A stretch of 64,000 bases of DNA, from assembly GCA_945883495.1 (NCBI GenBank), contig CAMCXS010000012.1:28070-92069 (forward strand), written 5' to 3'. The translations under genes and the position numbers were made by a program. Below the pieces are notes generated by a model. That model was not told the origin of the DNA and did not search any database. It worked only from the letters and a program-made list of their open reading frames with translations. Positions within the stretch are counted from its first letter, which is position 1; each line of letters opens with the position of its first letter. The DNA is from Akkermansia muciniphila. Lineage in GTDB: Bacteria > Verrucomicrobiota > Verrucomicrobiia > Verrucomicrobiales > DEV007. This document shows positions 46,187-55,694 of the stretch, in pieces.

Positions 46187-47503
46187 ATGAAAGACCAACT
46201 GAGAAGACTGGATCCGCTCTCCCGCCGGGAGTTCGCGACGAACACCGCCAGGACCGCCCTCGGGCTCAGCCTGCTCCCTGCGTTGGATTCCGCCATGGCC
46301 CAAGCGGGCAAGGGCGGCAAGGCCAAGCACCTCATTTACTTCTACATGGGTGGGGGCATGACCCACATCGACAGCTTCGACCCGAAACCGGATGCACCGA
46401 CCGAGATCAAGGGCCCCATCGGCTCGATCGGAACCAATGTGCCCGGGATTCAGCTTGGTGCCTACTTCGAGAAGCTCTCCAAACGCGCCGACAAGTTGGC
46501 GATCATCAATTCGATGACGCAGCAGACCGGCGACCACGATGGTGGCCGCTACTGGATGCTCACGGGCTATAAGAAGGTCGCGACCATCGTTCACCCTGAA
46601 ATGGCCGCATGGAAACAGCGTTTCCATGGCCCTAACACGGTTTCCGAACTGCCCTCTTCGTTTATTGTCGGCGGCGGAGTCCTTCCAGGCGCCGGGTTCT
46701 TTGGACCCGCGTACTCCCCACTTCCAATTGGTGATCCCTCCCGTGGCTTGCCCAACGCGGTTTCCCCGGTAGAGAAAGAGCGTGCCACCAAGCGGACTGG
46801 TTCCCTCGAGACCTTCAACAAGGCGTTTGAATCGAAGTTCTCCACCACCGAGGTCACTGCGTATACGGAGTACTACGACAACACCCTGTCCTTCCTCCGC
46901 AGCAAGGACCTTGAAGTCTTTGATCTCAGCAAAGTTCCCGATGCCAAGCGCCAAGTCTTTGGCATGGATCGTATGGGCCAGGGCGCCTTGCTCGCGAGCC
47001 GTCTCGTGCAAAAGGGCGTCGGCGCCATCCGCATTGATGGAGGAGGTTTCGACAACCACGAAGACATCCAAACCGCCTTCCAAAACCCAGCACGTTCTCT
47101 TGATACCTCGTTGAGCGCGCTCATCGACGAGCTGGAAGCCATCGGCAAACTCAACGATACCCTGATTGTGGTCGGCACCGAATTTGGCCGGACCCCAATC
47201 GTGAACGTCAACGCCGGACGCGACCACTTCCCACGCTGCTTCTCCGCTGTCCTCGCCGGGGGCGGCATCAAAGGCGGTCAGAAGTATGGCAAGTCCGACG
47301 CCAAGGGCTATTCAGTCGAGGAAAACCCTGTGCGTCCGGAAGACCTAAACGCAACCATCGCAACAGCTCTTGGCATTCCTCTCGACAAGGTCATCTACGC
47401 TCCCTCAGGGCGTCCTTTCCTCGTCGCCGGTCATATTGCCGATCCCAAGGATCCAAACAACGTGCTGCCCGAGGGCAAGCCTATCATGAAGTTCTTCGCC
47501 TGA
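46187..47503 (+). CDS. DUF1501 family protein, Tat-exported
   Basis: 438 residues with an intact twin-arginine leader (LSRREFATNTARTALGLSLLPAL). The alkaline-phosphatase-like DUF1501 body includes LIYFYMGGGMTHIDSFDPKP, IINSMTQQTGDHDGGRYWML, GAIRIDGGGFDNHEDIQ and VVGTEFGRTPIVN. It is the direct partner of the preceding DUF1553 protein and shows the undisturbed arrangement with which the interrupted copy at 23063-27307 can be compared. A strong terminator follows. Confidence 0.9.
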   Translation: MKDQLRRLDPLSRREFATNTARTALGLSLLPALDSAMAQAGKGGKAKHLIYFYMGGGMTHIDSFDPKPDAPTEIKGPIGSIGTNVPGIQLGAYFEKLSKRADKLAIINSMTQQTGDHDGGRYWMLTGYKKVATIVHPEMAAWKQRFHGPNTVSELPSSFIVGGGVLPGAGFFGPAYSPLPIGDPSRGLPNAVSPVEKERATKRTGSLETFNKAFESKFSTTEVTAYTEYYDNTLSFLRSKDLEVFDLSKVPDAKRQVFGMDRMGQGALLASRLVQKGVGAIRIDGGGFDNHEDIQTAFQNPARSLDTSLSALIDELEAIGKLNDTLIVVGTEFGRTPIVNVNAGRDHFPRCFSAVLAGGGIKGGQKYGKSDAKGYSVEENPVRPEDLNATIATALGIPLDKVIYAPSGRPFLVAGHIADPKDPNNVLPEGKPIMKFFA

Positions 47504-47525
47504 TCGTACTTTCAGGATGTCATCC

Positions 47526-47558
47526 AAGCCCGGGACCGTGAGGTTCCGGGCTTTTTTT
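47526..47558 (+). terminator. rho-independent terminator of the DUF1553/DUF1501 operon
   Basis: A 12-bp stem AAGCCCGGGACC / GGTTCCGGGCTT with one G-U pair and loop GTGA is followed by a T-run, 22 bases after the stop codon. Confidence 0.95.
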
Positions 47559-47675
47559 GTCGCATTGTCATGACTCCCCGGCGAGGTTTCCCCAAGACCG
47601 GGGCCGGTGCAGCCTTCGAACCCTCTTACTCGGCGCCGCGTTGAATCCAATTGCGCAACCTCGATTTTCTCCACG

Positions 47676-48518
47676 ATGCCAGGCGATTTCCTCCTATTTG
47701 ATTCCCATATGCATACCCCGCTGTGCAAACACGCCTCCGGCCATCCTTCGGAGTATGTGGCAGCCGGACAGGCGGCGGGACTCGATGGAATCATCTTCAC
47801 GTGTCATAGCCCGATGCCCAACCGTTGGTCTCACGCCGTGCGCATGAGCCCGGAAGAGTTCGATACCTACGTTGCCTTAGTAGATGAAGGACGCGCATCC
47901 GCCCCTGCGGGCTTTCAAGTGAGATTGGGGTTGGAAAGCGACTTCTTTCCTGGAATGGAGCCGTGGCTCAAGGAGCTTCACGACCGGGCTCCGTTCCATT
48001 ATATCTTGGGCTCCGTTCACTGGCATGTGCCGGAGTACCGCGATGCGTTTTGGCACGGCGATATTCATGCTTTCCAGCGCCAATACTTCGCGCACTTGGC
48101 GGAATCGGCCGAAACAGGTCTTTTTGACGCCTTGGCTCACCCGGACCTCGTCAAAAACGCCGATCCCTCCGCTTGGAACGTAGAGCGTTTGGAGGAAGTC
48201 ATCGCGCAGGCATTGGATCGAATCGCGGCAACCGGAGTCGCCATGGAATTGAACACCTCCGGGGTGAACAAGATTTACCCGGAAATCAACCCGGGGCCAT
48301 TCATGCTTTCCATGATGCGGGAGCGTGGCATTCCGGTAGTACTCGGATCGGACTCGCACAATCCATCCCGGGTCGCGGATGGATTCCTGTCCGCGCTGGA
48401 CGTTCTCGAAACCGCCGGATTCACCGACATTCAAGTGTTCGCAAACCGTCGTCCCGAGCCTGTGCCCATCCACGCAGCGCGGGATCGCCTCCGCCTCGCT
48501 GAAAGCTACGTGGGCTAA
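47676..48518 (+). CDS. PHP-family histidinol-phosphatase-like phosphoesterase
   Basis: 280 residues from the ATG at 47676. Metal-binding PHP motifs are visible: DSHMHTPLCKHA near the N-terminus, FTCHSPMPN, GLESDFF, GSVHW, DALAHPDLVKN and VVLGSDSHNPSRV. The pattern is that of the HisK-type histidinol-phosphatase, which removes phosphate from L-histidinol phosphate, the penultimate part of histidine synthesis. This fits with the hisA gene elsewhere in the window, but related PHP enzymes have other substrates, so the substrate is inferred. Confidence 0.8.
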   Translation: MPGDFLLFDSHMHTPLCKHASGHPSEYVAAGQAAGLDGIIFTCHSPMPNRWSHAVRMSPEEFDTYVALVDEGRASAPAGFQVRLGLESDFFPGMEPWLKELHDRAPFHYILGSVHWHVPEYRDAFWHGDIHAFQRQYFAHLAESAETGLFDALAHPDLVKNADPSAWNVERLEEVIAQALDRIAATGVAMELNTSGVNKIYPEINPGPFMLSMMRERGIPVVLGSDSHNPSRVADGFLSALDVLETAGFTDIQVFANRRPEPVPIHAARDRLRLAESYVG

Positions 48519-48581
48519 ATCCTGCCGGAGATCGAAGTTGCGCCCGACTCGTCATTTCGCCATTTTCTGATTACCCCCATC

Positions 48582-49754
48582 ATGAAATCCCTCGTTTGGC
48601 TTAGCTCCGCCACCCTCGCGTTGACGCTGCTCGGTATAGGCTCTGCCGGAGACATTACGCCTCTGGCCATCGGACAGCCGGCCCCGGATTTTGATCTCCC
48701 CGGGATCGACGGCAAGAATCATCGCCTCACCGACTATGCCGCCAGTCGAGTTTTGGTGATCCTCTTCACCTGCAACCACTGCCCTACGGCGCAAGCCGCT
48801 GAAGAGAGAGTCAAGCAGATGGTAGCAACCTACCGGGACAAGGGTGTGCAATGGGTCGCCATCTCCCCGAATGACCCCAATTCGGTGCGGATCGATGAAC
48901 TGGGTTACGCAGTCTACGGAGATAGCCTAGAAGAGATGAAGCTCCACGCCGCCGAACACGGCTTCAACTTCCCTTATCTCTACGATGGCGATACCCAGTC
49001 CGTCAGCCGGGCCTTCGGCGTCATCGCCACGCCGCAAGTTTTCATCTTCGATCAGGAGCGCAAGCTTCGCTATCAGGGTCGAATTGACGATTCCAAATAC
49101 GAGGACGGAGCGACGCAACACGATGCGAAGAACGCCATTGAAGCCATCCTGGCGGGACAGCCCGTTCCGGTCGAAACGACGCGGACGTTCGGCTGCTCCA
49201 CCAAATGGAGCGACAAGCGCAAAGGAGTCGCGGAAGCCGATGCCGCCTGGACCGCGCGGGAAGTCACGGTGGAGCCGATCGATGCCGCTGGCGTCAAGGC
49301 TCTGGCCGCCAACACCACCTCCAAGCTGCGCCTAGTCAACCTTTGGGCCACTTGGTGCGGTCCCTGTGTCGAAGAGTTCCCCCACTTGGTCACGTTGAGT
49401 CGGCAATATGAGGGGCGCGGTTTTGATGTTATCACCATTTCTCAGGACGATCCGGCGCAGATGAACGCAGTCCGTGATTTCCTCCGCAGCGAACACGCCG
49501 CCCTCGGCAAGCGCGCCGAAGTCTCAGTGTCGGACGAAGGACGCCGCACTAACAATTATGTATGGGCAGGGGCCACCACGGACGAACTCGCCGCCTCGCT
49601 TGATCCAGAGTGGGACGGCTCGGTTCCTTTCAGCATCCTCATCGCTCCCGGCGGAAAGATTATTCATCGAGTCTCGGGAGAACTCGAGCTCACGGAAATG
49701 CGCCAGAGAATCGTTGGCCAACTCGGCCGATTTTATTCCAAGACCCAGCTTTGA
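48582..49754 (+). CDS. secreted protein with two thioredoxin-fold domains
   Basis: 390 residues with a signal peptide (MKSLVWLSSATLALTLLGIGSA). The first domain (about 27-200) is AhpC/redoxin-like with CNHC at Cys64-Cys67 (FTCNHCPTAQAAEE) and VIATPQVFIFD. The second (about 225-385) is TlpA/ResA-like with WATWCGPC at Cys259-Cys262 and PFSILIAPGGKIIH. Two active redox centres in one periplasmic chain suggest an internal electron relay or dual thiol-disulfide function. The partner is unknown. Confidence 0.85.
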   Translation: MKSLVWLSSATLALTLLGIGSAGDITPLAIGQPAPDFDLPGIDGKNHRLTDYAASRVLVILFTCNHCPTAQAAEERVKQMVATYRDKGVQWVAISPNDPNSVRIDELGYAVYGDSLEEMKLHAAEHGFNFPYLYDGDTQSVSRAFGVIATPQVFIFDQERKLRYQGRIDDSKYEDGATQHDAKNAIEAILAGQPVPVETTRTFGCSTKWSDKRKGVAEADAAWTAREVTVEPIDAAGVKALAANTTSKLRLVNLWATWCGPCVEEFPHLVTLSRQYEGRGFDVITISQDDPAQMNAVRDFLRSEHAALGKRAEVSVSDEGRRTNNYVWAGATTDELAASLDPEWDGSVPFSILIAPGGKIIHRVSGELELTEMRQRIVGQLGRFYSKTQL

Positions 49755-49771
49755 TTTCGGTCAGTTCTCCC

Positions 49772-50758
49772 ATGCGACTCCTTGTTTTCCTCGCGTTCGG
49801 CGCCCTCTCAGTTCAGGCGGGCGATGGAAGAGTCCCCCTCATTCGAGTCGATCCACAACCACATCATCAGGTCTCGTTCGTCGCTGGTGCGACGGAAAAG
49901 ACGCGATGGCACTTTGGGACTGACGCGCCGCGCCCCTTCTTTTTTCCATTCAACGGCCCTTCCGGCAGCTCGTTGACCCGGATGGGCCACCCGGGCGACA
50001 CAAACCATGACCATCATCGGTCCCTCTGGTTCGCCCATCACGACGTGGAAGGCTTCTCCTTTTGGGCGGATGGGAAGGACACCACCATTCGGCAAAAAGC
50101 GTGGCTGTGCTACCAAGATGGCGATGATGAGTCGTCGATGGCCGTGCAGTTGGGTTGGTATGCCCCGGACGGAAAAGAACTGTTGGAACAAGAACTCATC
50201 TGTGCGCTGCGCCCAGCTGCTGCGGCCGAGTTCACCCTGGAGCTCCAGTCCACCTTCCGCCCGGGGGCGGGATTGGAGACGGCCAAGCTGGGAAAGACGA
50301 ATTTCGGATTCCTCGCGGTGAGAGTCGCCAAGAGCATCTCGGAGTACTTCGGCGGGGGGCAGCTCACCAACAGCAACGGCCAAGTCCATGAAGCAGCCAT
50401 TTTTGGCCAACCCGCGGAGTGGATGGATTACAGCGGCCCTGTGGCCCCTTCCGGAGCTACCGAGGGAATCACCTATTTCGACCACCCCGCCAATCCCCGC
50501 TATCCTTCCAAGTGGCACGTCCGGGAAGACGGATGGATGGGTGCCTCATTTTGCATGGACGAAGAATTCACCGTCACTCGGTCGCAGCCTTTGCGACTCC
50601 GCTATCTCCTCCACGCTCACGGCGGCCCGCTAAACCCAGAGATTGCCAAGGAGTTGCAATCCGCGTTTGCCAACCGTCCCGCTTTGGAAATCGTAAAGCA
50701 CACCGGGAAGCACGGTCAATGGGACATCCATCGCCCCGCCGCGGCCCCGGCCCCCTGA
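49772..50758 (+). CDS. PmoA-like (DUF6807) secreted protein
   Basis: 328 residues from the ATG at 49772, which opens a signal peptide (MRLLVFLAFGALSVQAG). Conserved parts are RPFFFPFNGPSGSSLTRMG, DTNHDHHRSLWFAHHDVEG, PAEWMDYSG and EGITYFDHPANPRYPSKWHVR. The family is named methane oxygenase PmoA in databases, but it is unrelated to membrane methane monooxygenase and is common in planctomycetes and verrucomicrobia; its biochemical role is unclear, possibly carbohydrate-related. It follows the thioredoxin gene by 17 bases. Confidence 0.8.
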   Translation: MRLLVFLAFGALSVQAGDGRVPLIRVDPQPHHQVSFVAGATEKTRWHFGTDAPRPFFFPFNGPSGSSLTRMGHPGDTNHDHHRSLWFAHHDVEGFSFWADGKDTTIRQKAWLCYQDGDDESSMAVQLGWYAPDGKELLEQELICALRPAAAAEFTLELQSTFRPGAGLETAKLGKTNFGFLAVRVAKSISEYFGGGQLTNSNGQVHEAAIFGQPAEWMDYSGPVAPSGATEGITYFDHPANPRYPSKWHVREDGWMGASFCMDEEFTVTRSQPLRLRYLLHAHGGPLNPEIAKELQSAFANRPALEIVKHTGKHGQWDIHRPAAAPAP

Positions 50759-50770
50759 GATCCGTTCACC

Positions 50771-51127
50771 ATGCACTTCCTTCCAGGCCAAGTTTACCAA
50801 CTGCCGGGACTCGACTCCGAGGCCTACGCCACGGTTTGTCACGTGGACGATGATCCTTTCGGCGCCGTGGTCCACGTCCGCATCGATGGCGTCCCCATCC
50901 CTGACCCGGAAGTGCCCGGCGGTGTCTCTCAGGGAATTCAGCTCATGCCCTTCACCGAGGAGGCCCTTGCCATGAGCGTCGGAGACATGGTCGCGAACGA
51001 CGTCGAATTGACGAATTGGGAAGCTGCCTACGACGCTTGGCGGGACGCCTACGAAGAAGGCGAAGCTACCGTTTGGTCGCTGCCGGTTTACGACGCACTC
51101 CAAGTGATGCAGAGCATGATGGCGTGA
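50771..51127 (+). CDS. hypothetical acidic 118-residue protein upstream of the retron-like locus
   Basis: No family recognised. The protein (MHFLPGQVYQLPGLDSEAY start) is acidic, without signal peptide or transmembrane segment, and contains AAYDAWRDAYEEGEATVW. It follows the PmoA-like gene by 12 bases and so is probably expressed with it. It is the gene immediately before the candidate retron ncRNA, so a role as accessory protein is possible but unsupported by any motif. Confidence 0.6.
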   Translation: MHFLPGQVYQLPGLDSEAYATVCHVDDDPFGAVVHVRIDGVPIPDPEVPGGVSQGIQLMPFTEEALAMSVGDMVANDVELTNWEAAYDAWRDAYEEGEATVWSLPVYDALQVMQSMMA

Positions 51128-51176
51128 GCAGAGAATTTTCACTCGCCACGATCTGATCGCTCCCCTATGCTCCGGC

Positions 51177-51362
51177 ATCCGGCTGACGGAGAGAGCATTT
51201 CAAGCTGGCCACGGTGCGTTTTCCAAAACATTCCATGGCCTCTCCGGGGTTACCCCGGGGCATCGATAAGCTTCCGGATCTCAGATCGAGGGCCCAACTA
51301 CCGCACGCGGTAGAACCGCCCACGAGCAACCAGACGCGTTGAACCTCCTTCGTCAGCCGGAT
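51177..51362 (+). ncRNA. candidate retron ncRNA (msr-msd) upstream of the reverse transcriptase
   Basis: The segment is bounded by a 12-base perfect inverted repeat: ATCCGGCTGACG (51177-51188) and CGTCAGCCGGAT (51351-51362), extendable to 15 pairs with one G-U. This is the arrangement of retron a1/a2. An AGC (51194-51196) follows a1 closely, where retrons place the branching G. Further hairpins inside are GGCCA/TGGCC (51207-51240) containing GTTTTCCAAAAC, CCGGGG-TTA-CCCCGG (51244-51258), GGGC/GCCC with an inner TCGAT/ATCGA stem (51258-51295), and TACCGC-AC-GCGGTA (51299-51312). The a2 arm ends four bases before the RT start codon. Assignment is by eye, without folding energy or homologue alignment. 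Confidence 0.6.
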
Positions 51363-51366
51363 CTTC

Positions 51367-52644
51367 ATGGCTTCCTGGAATCGATCGCTCCGCTTATTGG
51401 CCACGAGTTTGTGCTCCGGTCCGCCGTCGGAAGACGGTCTGGTGGATCGAGCCGCCCAGCTCTACGGCCGCCGTCCCAGGTGGCTCCGTCCCCTGGTCAG
51501 GGAGTACCTGGCCTGCTTCGGCGATGCTTCGCGCCAGCCCGAAGCGGATGTCCGCGCGTTCCTCCGGGAGAACTCTCGCTATCGTCGCGCCTGGAAACGG
51601 GGAGTGGCATCGATCTCGGCTGGCCTGCTCCGGGAACCGGTGATGTGGCCGGCCCGCGGAGCGCCTGAGCGGTGGCCGTTGCCCCAATTGATTGGAGTCA
51701 AAGAGACCGCGGATTGGCTCGGCCTGGATCTGTCTCAATTGGTCTGGCTCTGCCGCTACGGTGGCAAGGATCATTATCACTACCGCTGGATTCCCAAACG
51801 GCGGGGTGGCTGGCGTCTGCTGGAGACTCCAAAACCGTTGCTAAAGCGCACCCAACGCCGTCTCTTGGATGCCCTGCTCCACCACATTCCGGTCCATGAA
51901 GCTTGTCACGGATTCCGCCCCGCCGGCTCCGTCCACGCATTCCTCCGTCCCCACACCCACCAAAAGATTCTGCTGAAGATCGACCTCGCGAACTTTTTTC
52001 CCTCCGTCACCGCCAGCCGGATCCACCGGATTTTCCTCAGCTCGGGCTATCCCGAATCTACGGCTTCCGTACTGACTCGGTTGACGACGCACGCAACTCC
52101 GGCCTCTGAGCTTCCCACTCATCTCCGTCGAGAAGAACGGCAACGGCTGCGCATCCCGCACCTCCCGCAAGGCGGTCCCGCTTCCCCCGCGCTGGCGAAT
52201 CTCAGCGCCTTCCGCCTGGATTGCCGCCTCGCCGGCTTGGCCCAGCATGCCGGTTGCACCTACACCCGCTACGCCGATGACCTGCTCTTTTCCGGGGAAT
52301 CTTCATTCGGATCCGCGATCCACCGGTTTCACGACACCGTGTCGAGGATCATCCTCGAAGAGGGATTCACGCCAAATGCTCGCAAAACGCGGATCATGCG
52401 GCAGAGCCAACGTCAACGCGCTGCCGGAGCGGTGCTTAACCAAGGACTGAACATCGACCGGCGGGAATGGGACCGCCTGAAAGCGATCTTGACGAACTGC
52501 CTCCGTCACGGGCTTGACTCACAAAACCGGGAGCAACTCCCCGATTTCCGGGCCCACCTGGACGGCAGAATTAGCTGGGTGGAAAGCCTGAGTCCCTCCC
52601 GTGGCGCCAAGTTGCGCGATCTGTTCCGCCGGATTCCCGGCTAG
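51367..52644 (+). CDS. retron-type reverse transcriptase
   Basis: 425 residues. After an N-terminal helical region of about 130 residues comes a complete RT domain: [33 protein letters not shown] (first catalytic Asp), [31 protein letters not shown] (YADD at 302-305), [12 protein letters not shown] and [12 protein letters not shown] (the position of the retron VTG motif). A C-terminal thumb ([15 protein letters not shown]) follows. No maturase, endonuclease or integrase domain is present, which argues against a group II intron. The overall pattern, including the N-terminal extension, resembles the myxobacterial-type retron RTs. It lies directly behind a structured inverted-repeat RNA candidate and converges with the DUF1080 gene, two bases apart. 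No effector domain is fused. Confidence 0.88.
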   Translation: MASWNRSLRLLATSLCSGPPSEDGLVDRAAQLYGRRPRWLRPLVREYLACFGDASRQPEADVRAFLRENSRYRRAWKRGVASISAGLLREPVMWPARGAPERWPLPQLIGVKETADWLGLDLSQLVWLCRYGGKDHYHYRWIPKRRGGWRLLETPKPLLKRTQRRLLDALLHHIPVHEACHGFRPAGSVHAFLRPHTHQKILLKIDLANFFPSVTASRIHRIFLSSGYPESTASVLTRLTTHATPASELPTHLRREERQRLRIPHLPQGGPASPALANLSAFRLDCRLAGLAQHAGCTYTRYADDLLFSGESSFGSAIHRFHDTVSRIILEEGFTPNARKTRIMRQSQRQRAAGAVLNQGLNIDRREWDRLKAILTNCLRHGLDSQNREQLPDFRAHLDGRISWVESLSPSRGAKLRDLFRRIPG

Positions 52645-52646
52645 CG

Positions 52647-53285
52647 TCACTTCACGGTGATCCGCAGATTACGGAACCAAGTCTCCGCGCTGTGTTCCGT
52701 CAGCATCAGACGGCCTTTGCCCGGGGCGAAGCCGACCTTCTCCTTAAACTTGCTGTCGGCAATCAATTGCGCCCACTCCGGCGCCGTGGTGTCGGCTTCG
52801 ACGGCAAGTTGCCCATTCAGCCAGTGCTGGACCTTGCCGTTCTGGACAACGATTTTGCTGCTGTTCCACTCCCCGGCGGGTTTGTAGGCCTTGTCCGAGG
52901 CTGGAGGTTTGATGTCGTAAATCGCTCCCGTGGTGCGGTCTCCGCCCTTTTTCCCGTCCTCGTGGCCCAGGTCATCGATCATTTGATACTCGATCCCGAG
53001 CCATTCCTTGTCAGCGACCTTCGTGACCCAATACTTGATGCCGTTGTTCCCGCCCTCGACGATCTTCCACTCCCATTCGAGTTCGAAATTCTCGTATTCG
53101 CCTTTGGAAATCAGATTTCCCGGCCCCTTGCCGGACAGGTGAATCGTGCCGTCTTCCAGCTCGACCCAGCCCGCGGGAACCGGTCCCTCTGCTTTCACGC
53201 TGACAAAGTCCGCCAAAGTCAGGCGCACGGGTTCGGCGGCGGACACACTGGCCGCCAAGGCCATCAGGAGAAAACAAACGCGCAT
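52647..53285 (-). CDS. DUF1080 (3-keto-disaccharide hydrolase-like) secreted protein
   Basis: 212 residues from the ATG at 53285; a much longer in-frame reading upstream is antisense to glnS and rejected. A signal peptide ([16 protein letters not shown]) precedes a concanavalin-like beta sandwich with [49 protein letters not shown] and WFRNLRI, the DUF1080 pattern. Members are periplasmic or outer-membrane-associated and are linked to carbohydrate processing. It is divergent from glnS and shares the gap 53286-53390 with it. Confidence 0.88.
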   Translation of the reverse strand: MRVCFLLMALAASVSAAEPVRLTLADFVSVKAEGPVPAGWVELEDGTIHLSGKGPGNLISKGEYENFELEWEWKIVEGGNNGIKYWVTKVADKEWLGIEYQMIDDLGHEDGKKGGDRTTGAIYDIKPPASDKAYKPAGEWNSSKIVVQNGKVQHWLNGQLAVEADTTAPEWAQLIADSKFKEKVGFAPGKGRLMLTEHSAETWFRNLRITVK

Positions 53286-53390
53286 AGTGTTGAATCTGCC
53301 CCCATCAAACCCATTTCGAGCCAAGAAGCAAGCAGCTCCGATTCCCTTTCCCTTTGCGTTCGCTCGCCCCTGACCGAAATTCCCCGCTCC

Positions 53391-55073
53391 ATGCCAGAAA
53401 CACCCGTCAGCTGCACCCTCGAACCCCGGGATTTCATCCGCGAGATCGTCCTTGAGGATTTGAAGTCGGGCAAACACGACCACGTCGTCACCCGGTTCCC
53501 CCCAGAGCCGAACGGCTATTTGCACATCGGCCACGCCAAGGCCTTTTGCCTCGACTTCGGCCTCGCTCTCGAAGTGCCGGACAGCCGTTGCCACCTCCGG
53601 ATGGACGATACCAACCCCGTAAAGGAGGACGTCGAGTATGTCGAATCCATCCAAGAAGACGTCCGCTGGATGGGCTTTGAATGGGGCAAGCACTTCTACT
53701 ATGCCTCGGATTACTACGAGCAGCTCTACGGCTACGCTGTGGAACTCATCAAGAAGGGCTTGGCCTACGTCGATGAATTGACCGCAGATCAAATGCGCGA
53801 GTTCCGCGGCAACTTGACCGAACCCGGCAAGGAGAGCCCGTTCCGCGACCGCTCCATCGACGAGAACCTCGAACTCTTCGCCAAAATGCGCGCCGGTGGG
53901 TTCGACGAAGGCGAGGCCGTGCTCCGCGCCAAGATCGACATGGCGCACCCGAACGTCATCATGCGCGACCCGACGATGTACCGGGTCCTCAAGGCCCACC
54001 ACCACCGGACCGGGGACGACTGGTGCATTTATCCGATGTACGACTTCGCCCACCCGCTCTCGGACGCGATCGAGGGCATCACCCACTCCCTTTGTTCCCT
54101 GGAGTTTGAGAACCACCGGCCGCTTTACGACTGGTTCGTGGACCACTGTTCCGTCCCCGCCAAGCCGCGCCAGATCGAGTTCGCCCGGCTCAACCTGACC
54201 TACACGGTCATGAGCAAGCGCAAGCTGCAACAACTCGTCGCCGAGAAACTCGTCGATGGCTGGGACGATCCCCGGATGCCGACGCTTTCCGGCCTGCGCC
54301 GCCGTGGATACACGCCCACCGCGATTCGCAAGTTCATCGACACCATCGGCTTGACGAAGTTCAACAGCCTCACGGACGTCGCCCTCCTGGAACACGCCAT
54401 CCGCAACGACCTCAACGCCAGCGCGCCCCGGGTCATGGCGGTGCTCGATCCGATCAAAGTTGTCGTCACCTCGTATCCAGAAGGCCAAGTCGAAGAGATG
54501 GAAGCCTTGATCAATCCCGAAGACCCGTCCCTCGGCACCCGCATTGTCCCCTTCTCCCGGGAACTTTTCATTGAGCGAGACGACTTCATGGAGAACGCGC
54601 CCAAAAATTACTTCCGGCTCACCGTGGGCCAAGAGGTGCGACTCCGTTACGGCTATTGGATCAAGTGCGTCGAAGTCATCAAGGACGCCACTGGCAACGT
54701 CACCGAGCTCCGCTGCACCCACGATCCCGCCACGCGCGGGGGCGAGAATCCGCCCGACGGCCGCAAGGTCAAAGGCACGATCCACTGGGTCTCCGCCGCG
54801 CACGCCCTGCCTTCCGAAGTGCGCATTTACGATCGCCTTTTCACCGCCGAACAAGTGGGCGACGACTTCACCTCGTTGCTCAACCCCGACTCGTTGAAGA
54901 TCATCCCGAACGCAATGCTCGAGCCCAGCCTCGCCAAAGCCAAAGCGGGCGACCGTGTCCAATTTGAACGCATCGGCTACTTCTGCGTAGACACCAAGCT
55001 CAGCAAGCCAGGAAAACCGGTCTTCAACCGCACCGTGGCGCTGAAGGATACGTGGGCGAAGGTCAAAGGCTAG
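53391..55073 (+). CDS. glnS: glutaminyl-tRNA synthetase
   Basis: 560 residues from the ATG at 53391. A class I synthetase with [22 protein letters not shown] (HIGH at about 44-47), RMDDTNP, a VMSKRKL box as the KMSKS variant near residue 273, and the two-part beta-barrel anticodon domain in the last 220 residues. It charges tRNA-Gln directly. Its stop codon overlaps the stop of the convergent Uma2 gene within CTAG. Confidence 0.96.
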   Translation: MPETPVSCTLEPRDFIREIVLEDLKSGKHDHVVTRFPPEPNGYLHIGHAKAFCLDFGLALEVPDSRCHLRMDDTNPVKEDVEYVESIQEDVRWMGFEWGKHFYYASDYYEQLYGYAVELIKKGLAYVDELTADQMREFRGNLTEPGKESPFRDRSIDENLELFAKMRAGGFDEGEAVLRAKIDMAHPNVIMRDPTMYRVLKAHHHRTGDDWCIYPMYDFAHPLSDAIEGITHSLCSLEFENHRPLYDWFVDHCSVPAKPRQIEFARLNLTYTVMSKRKLQQLVAEKLVDGWDDPRMPTLSGLRRRGYTPTAIRKFIDTIGLTKFNSLTDVALLEHAIRNDLNASAPRVMAVLDPIKVVVTSYPEGQVEEMEALINPEDPSLGTRIVPFSRELFIERDDFMENAPKNYFRLTVGQEVRLRYGYWIKCVEVIKDATGNVTELRCTHDPATRGGENPPDGRKVKGTIHWVSAAHALPSEVRIYDRLFTAEQVGDDFTSLLNPDSLKIIPNAMLEPSLAKAKAGDRVQFERIGYFCVDTKLSKPGKPVFNRTVALKDTWAKVKG

Positions 55074-55642
55074 CCGAAGATCTCCCGCAGATCCAACGTC
55101 AGCCCCGGCAAAATCGCGGGAGACTCCACCATCGGGGCAGTCTCCGGCGAGTAGCCGTGCATCGCGGTCAATGACTCGTAAACATGCACGGTCCGGGTCG
55201 TGGGTGTGACGATCCAGACTTGGAGCACACCGATCGCGAAATACTCGGTCATCTTGGTCATGACGTCGTCCCAGACATTGCTCGGAGAAATCACCTCCAC
55301 GATGATCTCCGGCGCGACGACCAGCGCCGCCGCGTCATCCGGTTGCTCGGCCAGCCGTTCGTTCGAGACAAACGCAAGATCCGCGCCCCGTCCGGTATCC
55401 GGATCTCGCTTTGTGATGACGGAGACGTCGCCGGCAAAGATCTCGCCCAACTTAGCGTTGCGCACAATGGGGCTCAGGGCTGCGGAGAATCTGGCGACGA
55501 GCCGTGCATGCAGAGGATTGTTCCGGGACATATCGACAATGTGCCCCGCAACCAACTCGGCGGGATGAGTCAAAGGCAGGGCGGCAAACTCCTCGAACGT
55601 CAGGAGCTCTTCTTCGAAATCTAAGGCAGCCGCGATGGTCAT
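55070..55642 (-). CDS. Uma2 family (DUF820) nuclease-fold protein
   Basis: 190 residues from the ATG at 55642 ([19 protein letters not shown]). PD-(D/E)XK-like elements are visible as [14 protein letters not shown] and [13 protein letters not shown], with Asp and Glu in metal-binding positions, followed by [18 protein letters not shown]. The family is abundant in multicellular cyanobacteria, planctomycetes and verrucomicrobia; a nuclease activity is predicted from the fold, but the biological role is unknown. Confidence 0.87.
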   Translation of the reverse strand: MTIAAALDFEEELLTFEEFAALPLTHPAELVAGHIVDMSRNNPLHARLVARFSAALSPIVRNAKLGEIFAGDVSVITKRDPDTGRGADLAFVSNERLAEQPDDAAALVVAPEIIVEVISPSNVWDDVMTKMTEYFAIGVLQVWIVTPTTRTVHVYESLTAMHGYSPETAPMVESPAILPGLTLDLREIFG

Positions 55643-55694
55643 GCCCGGAAGAATAGATCCGCGGCGGCTTCGTTTCAAGTAAGGAGGAGCCGGG

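Noticed and set aside
51367..52644. Group II intron or diversity-generating retroelement
   Set aside because: No maturase, HNH domain or intron RNA ends were seen, and no template/variable repeat pair or target gene was found; the only avd-like gene is 27 kb away.
52692..53390. N-terminal extension of GlnRS by 233 residues
   Set aside because: The extension is antisense to the DUF1080 gene; the ATG at 53391 matches the normal start of the family.
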